A stretch of 5,140 bases of DNA from assembly GCA_002291955.1 (NCBI GenBank), contig DBBA01000360.1, forward strand, positions 1-5,140, written 5' to 3'. This stretch comes from Rhodobacteraceae bacterium UBA996 (GTDB lineage Bacteria; Pseudomonadota; Alphaproteobacteria; Rhodobacterales; Rhodobacteraceae). Under the pieces are notes generated by a model. The model was given only the letters and a program-made list of their open reading frames with translations. It was not told the DNA's origin and did not search any database. The position numbers and the translations under genes were made by a program. Shown here one piece after another: positions 1-4,958 of the stretch. Each line of letters begins with the position of its first letter. The first letter of the stretch is position 1.

Positions 1-34
1 CCGGCCCTTTCGGCAGTCAGTAGACGAACGGCCG
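1..34. other. Short non-coding tail after the accessory protein gene
   Basis: These 34 bases follow the stop codon of the 146-residue gene. A CGGCC/GGCCG pairing (34-30 with 6-2 on the minus strand) has a 23-base loop and no T-run, so it is not a convincing terminator. GAAAGGG near the edge could be a ribosome binding site for a gene beginning outside the window. Confidence 0.3.
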
Positions 35-475
35 TCAGGCGACGTAGTCCACGTAGACCACGATGCGACCGGTGGCCACGGGCGTCACAACGCCCGTGAC
101 CGTCAGGATGAGGTCGGTATCCGTCCCGTTCGGTCCCGGAACGAGGGTGCCGACGCCCCGGCTCTCGCGGTCGAAGAGCACCTGCGCCGCCGCAGCCAGC
201 GGCTGGTTGGCCAGGAGCGCCGCCGCCGCGCCGGTGAAGCCCAGGTTGGCCTGGGTGCCGGCAGCGCCGAAGGCGTTGGTGACGTCGATGAGGCCGCCCC
301 GGATGCGGTTGCCCGCCGGGATGCGCGCCAGCCGGACGACCCAGCCGTTGACGATGTTGACGCCAGGGGCGTAGACGGCATACGCACTGCGCTGCATGCC
401 GCCCCAGTCGCGGGCGTTGACGAGGACGGGCGGGTTCGTGACCCACTGTCCATACTGCGTCGAGACGAGAGACAT
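35..475 (-). CDS. Probable phage head accessory/decoration protein (146 aa)
   Basis: The gene lies 15 bp downstream of the major capsid gene. Its ATG at 475 is preceded by a full-consensus AGGAGG (489 to 484) with an 8-base spacer, so high expression is likely. The product is small, with no membrane segment or signal peptide. It is rich in Ala, Gly, Val and Thr. Residues 38-65 (VNGWVVRLARIPAGNRIRGG region) and 118-144 (TDTDLILTVTG, then GRIVVYVDYV) look like beta strands, which suggests a compact beta-rich fold. An Ala-rich stretch occupies residues 82-99. Short beta-rich proteins with an 'IPAG-x-RI-xGG' strand and a C-terminal 'TG-x-I-x-x-x-V-x-YV' strand are common directly after capsid genes in related phages and prophages. 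Position and composition suggest a shell decoration, stabilising or head-fibre-like protein. That role is inferred; no catalytic or named domain is visible. The gene itself is secure; the function is moderate at best. Confidence 0.85.
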   Translation of the reverse strand: MSLVSTQYGQWVTNPPVLVNARDWGGMQRSAYAVYAPGVNIVNGWVVRLARIPAGNRIRGGLIDVTNAFGAAGTQANLGFTGAAAALLANQPLAAAAQVLFDRESRGVGTLVPGPNGTDTDLILTVTGVVTPVATGRIVVYVDYVA

Positions 476-483
476 GGTTCCGT

Positions 484-489
484 CCTCCT
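484..489 (-). promoter_or_regulatory. Consensus ribosome binding site of the accessory protein gene
   Basis: On the minus strand the sequence reads AGGAGG, 8 bases before the ATG at 475. It lies in the 15-bp space after the capsid stop codon (TGA, 493 to 491). It is the only complete 6-base consensus site in the window and fits a product made in large amounts. Confidence 0.8.
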
Positions 490-490
490 A

Positions 491-1414
491 TCAGGTGGTG
501 CGGCGAGCGAGGATGCGCACAACCTGCACGTCCTCGACGCGAAGAGCACCCCACGAGCCCCAGGCGTAGACCTGCCACGGCTGGAGCCTGAGGTCCTTGC
601 GCTGGCTGATGTCCGGCACGATGGCCTGGTTCTCGCCGAACTCGATGGCGTCCTCGGTGAACATGAAGACGCGGTTCGCCGGCGCACCGCCGTCGTAGGT
701 GCCGTCCACGATCTCCGGCAGGCGCTGCGAACGGATGAACTGCATCCCGAGGTAGGGCGGCAGCCGGCCACTCTCCAGCGGGTAGAAGCGGGAGAAGTCG
801 CCGTTGACGAACCGGTTGTCCTGGAGGAGCGAGAGCCAAGCGTTCTCGTTCAGCAGAACGGTCACGCGCGCGTCGGGATTGTCCACGGCCTCTGCCGAGA
901 GCAGCCTCGCCTTGGCACGCAGAAGCGTGTCGAGGTTCAGCGGCCCGGGGGTGGTGCCGGTCGAGAACGAGAAGACATCCTGGTTGGCCACGCCACCCGG
1001 GAAGTTGGTCGTCGAGCCGCCCTGCTTGCCGACCGTCACCGGGCCGTCGAGGGCGGCGATGATGGTGTCGTCCTGGGCTCGCGCCAGGGCGGAGGCGATC
1101 CGGCGCGAGTAGGGGCTGCGGAAATCGACCACCATGCGCAGCCGGTCGAACTGATCGATGAACAGCGGCTCGACATCGAAGGCGCGAATGAAGCCCCAGC
1201 GCCGGTCATGGTTGATGTCGCCCTGCGACATCTGGCTGAAGCGGGTGGAGACCTCCGTGGCGGAGATGCCGCCGAGGCGTTCGGCGGACCACATCTCGGC
1301 CTTCACGGACCTGATGCGGACGGCCCCGCGCAGGCGGGCCATGGTCTGTTCGGCGAGCATGGTGACCGTGTCACCAAACTGCTCGACAAGGGCAGCGTTG
1401 ATCGTTGTGGACAT
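491..1414 (-). CDS. Major capsid (coat) protein, 307 aa
   Basis: This is the shell-forming structural protein of the phage head. It has the pattern of the large HK97-fold-type family often annotated 'phage capsid protein' (Pfam Phage_capsid_2 type; family name from memory). Residues 72-123 carry the conserved core: RWGFIRAFDVEPLFIDQFD, then a 'D-x-RSPYSRRIASALARAQDD-x-IIAALDG' helix. A glycine-rich loop follows (TVGKQGGS, 127-134). Residues 185-232 give 'VTVLLNENAWLSLLQDNRF...YLGMQFIRSQRLP', where the protein must place its second alpha/beta segment. The C-terminus has the family's 'GALRVEDVQVVRI' strand (289-301). At 307 residues it is of normal length, and there is no N-terminal delta domain or fused protease. 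The ATG at 1414 has an AGAGGG Shine-Dalgarno (1427 to 1422) with a 7-base spacer. The scaffold and a small gene lie upstream, with a 156-bp leader that may regulate it. Confidence 0.92.
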   Translation of the reverse strand: MSTTINAALVEQFGDTVTMLAEQTMARLRGAVRIRSVKAEMWSAERLGGISATEVSTRFSQMSQGDINHDRRWGFIRAFDVEPLFIDQFDRLRMVVDFRSPYSRRIASALARAQDDTIIAALDGPVTVGKQGGSTTNFPGGVANQDVFSFSTGTTPGPLNLDTLLRAKARLLSAEAVDNPDARVTVLLNENAWLSLLQDNRFVNGDFSRFYPLESGRLPPYLGMQFIRSQRLPEIVDGTYDGGAPANRVFMFTEDAIEFGENQAIVPDISQRKDLRLQPWQVYAWGSWGALRVEDVQVVRILARRTT

Positions 1415-1422
1415 AGACTTTC

Positions 1423-1458
1423 CCTCTGTGCATTTCAGAGGTTACAGCGGCGACCTCT
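1423..1458 (-). promoter_or_regulatory. Two mutually exclusive hairpins at the capsid ribosome binding site
   Basis: On the minus strand, AGAGGT (1458 to 1453) is complementary to ACCTCT (1442 to 1437), with a 10-base loop. The overlapping segment CCTCTG (1441 to 1436) is also complementary to CAGAGG (1428 to 1423), with a 7-base loop. CAGAGG contains most of the capsid gene's Shine-Dalgarno. The middle segment can pair with only one partner at a time: the first pairing leaves the ribosome binding site free and the second buries it. Both stems are perfect but short. The complementarity is read directly from the sequence; a regulatory role is inference. Confidence 0.4.
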
Positions 1459-1529
1459 CAGTCAGGTTGTCGGGGCCTGCGGGTCACTGCGCCCGAGCCG
1501 ATCCCCGGCCAGAAGGAAGTCTGGGCAGG

Positions 1530-1559
1530 AGACTACCCACAGGACTGTCGTCCTGTCAA
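1530..1559 (-). promoter_or_regulatory. Candidate sigma70-type promoter for capsid gene
   Basis: A perfect -35 hexamer TTGACA (1559 to 1554) is followed after 18 bp by TAGTCT (1535 to 1530). TAGTCT matches the three most conserved -10 positions (T1, A2, T6) but only 3 of 6 bases overall. A start near 1523 would give a leader of about 108 bases containing the Shine-Dalgarno hairpins. A separate promoter ahead of the coat gene would suit its high demand. The weak -10 and the GC-rich background keep confidence low. Confidence 0.25.
1539..1556 (-). repeat. Perfect 7-bp inverted repeat with 4-base loop
   Basis: ACAGGAC and GTCCTGT flank a 4-base centre (GACA on the minus strand, 1549 to 1546). 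The repeat starts just after the stop codon of the 100-residue gene and overlaps the TTGACA box. As DNA it could be an operator over the promoter spacer. As RNA it could be a stable tetraloop hairpin that separates the upstream message from the capsid message. There is no downstream T-run, so it is not a typical intrinsic terminator. Confidence 0.5.
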
Positions 1560-1570
1560 CAGGCTTTCTT

Positions 1571-1873
1571 TCACTGGTCTGCGCCGAAATCGTCCGGTTT
1601 TTCGACGCGCAACGGCGGGGGCGGAAAACCGGCCGGCGCACACACGCCGGCCACCGCCCGCCAGTCAGAGAGGTTGACCTCGCCGCGACGAGCCAAATCC
1701 CGGTCGAGGGCCGCGAGGTCCAGAAGCCCCGGGACGTAGTTCCCGAACTGGTCCAGGCCGCCCTCCAGCGCCCGGACACAGGCGGCCTGCGTGGTGAACG
1801 GCCCCCACACCTGGCGCGGGGGCTCCAGAGAGAAGCGGCTGACCTCGACGACCAGGAGGATGAGAACCCACAT
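1571..1873 (-). CDS. Small hypothetical phage protein with hydrophobic N-terminus (100 aa)
   Basis: I do not recognise a named family. The start ATG (1873 to 1871) shares one base with the scaffold stop codon in the sequence TGATG. No Shine-Dalgarno is visible upstream (GCGGGCGTTTCGC), so translation probably depends on ribosomes finishing the scaffold gene. Residues 2-11 (WVLILLVVEV) form a short hydrophobic segment interrupted by one Glu, like a weak signal peptide or membrane anchor. Residues 24-37 read GPFTTQAACVRALE, resembling the 'GPF-x-T/S-x-x-x-C-x-x-AL' pattern seen in small exported bacterial and phage proteins. Cysteines are at residues 32 and 78. The C-terminal third is Pro-rich (PAGFPPPPLR, 80-89). 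Codons are strongly GC-ending, as in the neighbours, which supports real coding. Its position between scaffold and coat genes suggests a phage morphogenesis-operon passenger or accessory; any specific role is unknown. Confidence 0.7.
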   Translation of the reverse strand: MWVLILLVVEVSRFSLEPPRQVWGPFTTQAACVRALEGGLDQFGNYVPGLLDLAALDRDLARRGEVNLSDWRAVAGVCAPAGFPPPPLRVEKPDDFGADQ

Positions 1874-2784
1874 CAGCGAAACGCCCGCGCGTAGAGGCGG
1901 TCAATCTCGCTCTGGAGGCTGTCAGCCTTGGCGTTGTCGCCCGCGCGCACGGCGGCAAGCTGCTGCCGCTTCAGTTCGCGAGCCATGGCGGCGCTCTCGT
2001 TCGGGCCTGCGGGCGCTCCACTGCCAGGGCCGACGCCGGGGCCGGAGCCCTCCGACAGCAACTTGCCGACCTTGGCCAGCGCCTCGATGACGGCGGGATG
2101 GGTGCCGAGGCCAGCCTCGGTCAGCGCCTCACGGATGCCGAGTTCATTGGCTGCCAGCTTGGCGCTCTTCACCAACCCGTCGAACTCGCCGCCGTGCTTG
2201 CGGCGCAGCGCATCGACTGCCTCCGCCGCCGTTTTCTCCGCCGCCTCGGCCGCCGCCTTCTGCTGCTCGGCCGCGAGCCCGAGCGACGCCTTCAGCACCG
2301 CGTCCGCCTGCCTCGGGAGCAGCCCGTTCTCGTGGGCCACCTTCCTGAACCAGGCGACGCCCTTGTCGTCGAGCGCCCCTGGCGTCACGTCCTTGAGGTC
2401 GAACGTGTAGCCGTCCGGCGTCTCGGGGAGCCCCAGGCGCTTCAGGACCCCGGTCGGGTCCTGCTTGACTGCATCGTCGATGCGGACCAGCGTCTCCGGC
2501 GGAGAGCCGATCAGGCTCTCGGCGTGCGCGTAGGCGTTGGCGAGGTCGCTGACGGACTTGCCGGCGAACTTGCTGAGCCGCTTGCGGAGATCGGCGTCGT
2601 CGATGTCCTCGATCCAGGCCCCGGGGGACTTGGCGGGAGCAGCGTCGGCGGGCTTGGCGTCTCCGGCGGCAGCGGAAGGCACTCCACCGGCCTTGGGGTC
2701 GGCAGCAGCGCCGCCGTCTCCAACGCGCTGAGGATCGTCGGCCCCGGCCGCCGAGGCGCCGTCCAGAAGTCCGTCACTGGGCAT
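1873..2784 (-). CDS. Capsid assembly scaffolding protein (303 aa)
   Basis: This is a predicted internal scaffold that binds coat subunits, shapes the procapsid and then leaves the head. The evidence is its place between portal and coat genes and its architecture. Residues 1-56 are a low-complexity Ala/Asp/Gly/Pro leader. Residues 57-100 (AWIEDIDDADLRKRLSKFAG..., DLANAYAHAESLIG) match the segment typical of phage scaffolds. Residues 118-128 carry 'GLPETPDGYTF', another recurrent motif. Residues 156-200 form a long Ala/Glu/Gln/Lys helix, probably coiled coil. A Gly/Pro linker (246-261) leads to a charged helical tail (262-303) ending in ARAFR, as expected for a coat-binding end. No protease motif is seen. 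I chose the ATG at 2784 because AGGAG (2796 to 2792) lies 7 bases upstream. A GTG at 2814 would add 10 Arg-rich residues and enlarge the overlap with the preceding gene to 41 bp. With the ATG the overlap is 11 bp. Confidence 0.85.
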   Translation of the reverse strand: MPSDGLLDGASAAGADDPQRVGDGGAAADPKAGGVPSAAAGDAKPADAAPAKSPGAWIEDIDDADLRKRLSKFAGKSVSDLANAYAHAESLIGSPPETLVRIDDAVKQDPTGVLKRLGLPETPDGYTFDLKDVTPGALDDKGVAWFRKVAHENGLLPRQADAVLKASLGLAAEQQKAAAEAAEKTAAEAVDALRRKHGGEFDGLVKSAKLAANELGIREALTEAGLGTHPAVIEALAKVGKLLSEGSGPGVGPGSGAPAGPNESAAMARELKRQQLAAVRAGDNAKADSLQSEIDRLYARAFR

Positions 2785-3028
2785 TTCCCTTCTCCTGTTG
2801 GGTCTGCTCCTCACTGGTCAGCCGCCTGGGCAGCGACAGGAGGAAGATGGCGAGGGCGCGCTGGCCCTCATTGAAGGCGGTCTGGCCGAAGCTGTCAGCA
2901 ACCAGCGTCGTGCGGTCGGTGTAGCAGAAGCGCGCGACCAGCAGTCGCTCGATTGCTGCCCACTGCGGGCCGCCCGCAAGATCGCGGGCTGCGAGCACCG
3001 CGTCGTCGAACATCGAGGAGTTGTTCAT
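2774..3028 (-). CDS. Bbp19-like small phage protein (84 aa)
   Basis: This small soluble protein is encoded between the portal and scaffold genes. The ATG (3028 to 3026) overlaps the portal stop in ATGA (4 bp), and no good Shine-Dalgarno lies at the right distance (only weak CAGG and TAGG), so coupled translation is likely. Residues 1-32 are probably helical (FDDAVLAARDL, then WAAIERLLVARF). Residues 35-68 read 'CYTDRTTLVADSFGQTAFNEGQRALAIFLLSLPR'. The aromatic/Thr-Asp stretch followed by 'T-x-F-x-EG-x-R-x-x-x-x-x-LL' resembles the Bbp19-like family of small proteins found near portal genes in Bordetella phage BPP-1-type podoviruses. The last 16 residues are polar (Glu/Gln/Lys). The family's function is not known to me. 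The family resemblance is by eye and moderate; the gene call is firm because of its overlaps on both sides. Confidence 0.75.
   Translation of the reverse strand: MNNSSMFDDAVLAARDLAGGPQWAAIERLLVARFCYTDRTTLVADSFGQTAFNEGQRALAIFLLSLPRRLTSEEQTQQEKGNAQ
2792..2796 (-). promoter_or_regulatory. Ribosome binding site deciding the scaffold start
   Basis: AGGAG on the minus strand lies 7 bases upstream of the ATG at 2784 and inside the end of the preceding small gene. It favours this ATG over the in-frame GTG at 2814. Confidence 0.75.
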
Positions 3029-4731
3029 CGGCCTATGATACCTGCTTTGTTCGCCGCTGTCATCACATTGGCGGCGGCCTCCGCGTTGACGGCGGTCGCC
3101 TCCGCCTCGACCATGGGCTGCTGAGCCGCACGGCGCTGCTCTCGGACACGCTCCACGTCGCCCTCATCGCGGAGGATTTCCGCCGGCGCGTTGAAGGCGG
3201 AATGCATGATGCGCACGGCGCGGTCGGTATTCAGGTTGTCCAGCACGGCAAGATCGGACGTGCTCTGCGCGACAATGGAAAGCGCCTGGACCCACCGCTC
3301 CAGCCCCGATATGCGGCCCTGCTGGAGCGCAAGAACGAGCGGACTGTTCGAGAACACGCGCAGGTTGAGGTCGGCCAGGGCTGCCGGCATGGGAGACAGC
3401 AGCCCGTCCCGGAGCAGCACGTCAAGCAGACGCTTAACAAGGGGTTCCAAAACGGCCCCCATGACCCGCAGAACCATCGGAGCGACCGCGCGGTTGCGTT
3501 CGTCTTTTTCTATGGACACTTCGTAGGCCGTGCGCGGCTGCTTGGAGCCGGCCGGGTTCGCGCCGCTCTGGAACAGCGGCAGGAAGAACGCGCGCTCAAT
3601 CCGGGACTGCCGGTCCCGGAGAAGCTCGGCACCGACCTCGATGCGACTGGCACCCGGTGGGATGATCGGCCGCAGCGCCTGCTGGTCGCTGTCCGTGTAG
3701 GTGATGCCGCCAGGGTAAAGCCGGGCGGGCGACAGCAACGCCCCGTCCCGGGCCTCCATCGGCGGGTCCACCAGCTTCTCAGCGCCGCGCAGGACCAGAT
3801 TGGACAGGTTGTTCACCATGAACACGTCGCCCAGCGCCGTCATCGCCGGCGAGCGGCCCCACGGTGTGCCGTCTACGGAATACCAGGGCGTGAAGATCAC
3901 GGGGCGAGACGTGTATCGCTCCTCGGCCACGACGTGCCCTTCGTAGACCCAGACGCCATAGAACGGAGCGCCCAAGGCGCGCATGCCAGGAGAGACGAGC
4001 TCGTCCACGTCCGGGTCGTCTGACGACACGCAGGCGTAGATGACCTCGACGGGGTTGTCGGCACCCTCCTGGGCAGACGCGAACAGCGCCTCCCGATCTG
4101 GCCACCGCTTGATGGCCGCGCGCTTCGTCATGCGGTCCTTGATGAAGACGGCATCGACCCGGCCGTCGCTCATCTCCGCCGCGACCTGCCAGACCGGGTA
4201 GTGGCGAAAGCGCGGCAGAGCGTCCTCACGGTGGTTCGCGCGGTCCCGCCCGCGCCACACCGCGATGCACCCGACGCCGTAGAGCCCGAGGTCGAGGCAC
4301 AGGTTGTGCAGGGCCGGCAGCCCCGACCGCTCGCCGGAAAACAGGATCGAGGTCATCGCCGTCGCGGCGTCCTGCATCCACTCCTGTGCCGCCCGGTCGA
4401 GGCGGTGGGTCTTGAGCGGGACGCCCATGGCGTTGGCCGGGACGAACCGGAACGCGGCGTCCATGGTGCCCGCGAGGAAGACCTCTGACATCAAGAAAGA
4501 GGCGAAGAGTTCGAGGCTGTCCGCCGCCGTGCTGTCGAGGAGACGCCGCTGGCGGCTGTCCGCCGTGGATTGGTTCTCGTCGTAGGACAGCGAAGTCGGC
4601 TGGACGACATTCTGGAGCGAGCGCCACAGCCCTTCACGCTCGTTTCGGACGGCAACGGCCGCGTCATAGCGAGCGCGCAGGAGCGTCGCCCGGGGGTTGG
4701 CGACCGGCGTCGGCGTTCCCCTGGTCTTCAC
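3025..4731 (-). CDS. Portal protein, T7-gp8-type head-to-tail connector (568 aa)
   Basis: This protein forms the dodecameric ring at one capsid vertex through which DNA is packaged and ejected. It nucleates head assembly and binds the tail. Its length is close to that of T7 gp8 (536 residues). Family signatures are visible. Residues 14-46 have a charged helix ending in 'LW-x-x-x-x-x-x-x-P'. Residues 68-90 carry the 'A-x-x-SLE-x-x-A-x-x-L' helix. Residues 146-159 read LDLGLYGVGCIAVW. The strongest is 271-325: 'ERYTSRPVIFTPWYSVDGTP-WGRSPAMTALGDVFMVNNL' to 'LVDPPM', the connector hallmark. 'PRTAYEVSIEKDER' (399-412) leads into the wing/crown helices, and 'VERVREQRRAAQQ' (526-538) is the usual tail-end motif before an Ala-rich helix. 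The start is GTG at 4731, overlapping the upstream stop in GTGA. Only a weak G-rich Shine-Dalgarno is present and no other start lies nearby, so coupling is likely. Confidence 0.95.
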   Translation of the reverse strand: MKTRGTPTPVANPRATLLRARYDAAVAVRNEREGLWRSLQNVVQPTSLSYDENQSTADSRQRRLLDSTAADSLELFASFLMSEVFLAGTMDAAFRFVPANAMGVPLKTHRLDRAAQEWMQDAATAMTSILFSGERSGLPALHNLCLDLGLYGVGCIAVWRGRDRANHREDALPRFRHYPVWQVAAEMSDGRVDAVFIKDRMTKRAAIKRWPDREALFASAQEGADNPVEVIYACVSSDDPDVDELVSPGMRALGAPFYGVWVYEGHVVAEERYTSRPVIFTPWYSVDGTPWGRSPAMTALGDVFMVNNLSNLVLRGAEKLVDPPMEARDGALLSPARLYPGGITYTDSDQQALRPIIPPGASRIEVGAELLRDRQSRIERAFFLPLFQSGANPAGSKQPRTAYEVSIEKDERNRAVAPMVLRVMGAVLEPLVKRLLDVLLRDGLLSPMPAALADLNLRVFSNSPLVLALQQGRISGLERWVQALSIVAQSTSDLAVLDNLNTDRAVRIMHSAFNAPAEILRDEGDVERVREQRRAAQQPMVEAEATAVNAEAAANVMTAANKAGIIGR

Positions 4732-4955
4732 CCGAGCAGCCCCGAGGCGTTGAGCGAGGTGCGCTCATCGGTCAGCAGGGTGGCCTTGCGGCCCTGCTGC
4801 GCCCGCATCTTCGCCTGGGCTATGTTGTCGGCCCTGAGCGCCGCCTCCTCGCGCTCCTTCTTGGCCCGGGCCTCTGCACGCGCCTCGGCCTCTGCCTGCA
4901 TCCTGGCCGGGTTCATCCGGCCGCCCCCCAGGAGGCTCGACACCACTCCGCCCAT
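4728..4955 (-). CDS. Small Ala/Arg/Glu-rich phage protein upstream of portal (75 aa)
   Basis: This short gene ends inside the portal start codon (GTGA, 4-bp overlap). The ATG at 4955 follows GGAGG (4968 to 4964) with an 8-base spacer, so this start is preferred over Met14. The product has three parts: a glycine-rich hydrophobic N-terminus (MGGVVSSLLGGG), a highly charged, probably helical middle of Ala, Glu and Arg (residues 19-55), and a C-terminal 'RKATLLTDE...LNASGLLG' (56-75). This layout, with an MGG start, an Ala/Arg helix, a 'T-x-LT' turn and a terminal LLG, recurs in unnamed 75- to 100-residue proteins next to connector-type portals of podoviruses and prophages. Its function is unknown to me. 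Position suggests a head or neck accessory. The gene is well supported; the role is not. Confidence 0.8.
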   Translation of the reverse strand: MGGVVSSLLGGGRMNPARMQAEAEARAEARAKKEREEAALRADNIAQAKMRAQQGRKATLLTDERTSLNASGLLG

Positions 4956-4958
4956 TCG

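Larger units (their letters stand above)
1415..1570 (-). other. 156-bp intergenic leader before the capsid gene
   Basis: This is the only substantial non-coding space in the window; all other junctions overlap or are 15 bp or less. In minus-strand order it holds: a TTGACA hexamer (1559 to 1554) overlapping a perfect 7-bp inverted repeat; a 5-bp repeat AGTCT/AGACT (1534-1530 with 1522-1518); a GC-rich nested stem (CGGGG 1507-1503 with CCCCG 1475-1471, and inside it CGGG 1495-1492 with CCCG 1483-1480); and two overlapping 6-bp hairpins next to the Shine-Dalgarno. None is followed by a T-run, so none is a standard terminator. I see no start codon opening a convincing coding frame here. Confidence 0.7.

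Noticed and set aside
1..34. Terminator after the last gene
   Set aside because: The only pairing is 5 bp around a 23-base loop with no T-run.
103..771. Minus-strand frame of 222 codons overlapping the coat and accessory genes
   Set aside because: It is an out-of-frame shadow, Arg/Ser/Thr-rich with low complexity, while the two overlapped frames have clear protein character and ribosome binding sites.
1539..1556. Rho-independent terminator after the 100-residue gene
   Set aside because: The 7-bp stem is perfect but is followed by GGGTAGTC, not a T-run, so it does not meet the standard model.
1462..1779. Minus-strand frame of 105 codons entering the capsid leader
   Set aside because: It competes with the 100-residue frame, which has a TGATG junction and GC-ending codons. 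This frame has neither and is rich in Arg, Trp and Ser.
1208..1894. Plus-strand open frame of 228 codons spanning the capsid leader
   Set aside because: It runs antisense across the 5' part of the coat gene, the leader and the 100-residue gene. Its composition is shadow-like and all neighbouring genes run the other way.
2098..2874. Plus-strand open frame of 258 codons
   Set aside because: It is antisense to the scaffold gene. Its composition mirrors the Ala/Gly-rich codons of the scaffold and no protein family is evident.
2953..4023. Plus-strand open frame of 356 codons
   Set aside because: It lies entirely opposite the portal and adjoining genes, with Arg/His/Gln-rich low-quality composition typical of the antisense of GC-rich coding DNA. 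It has no recognisable domain.
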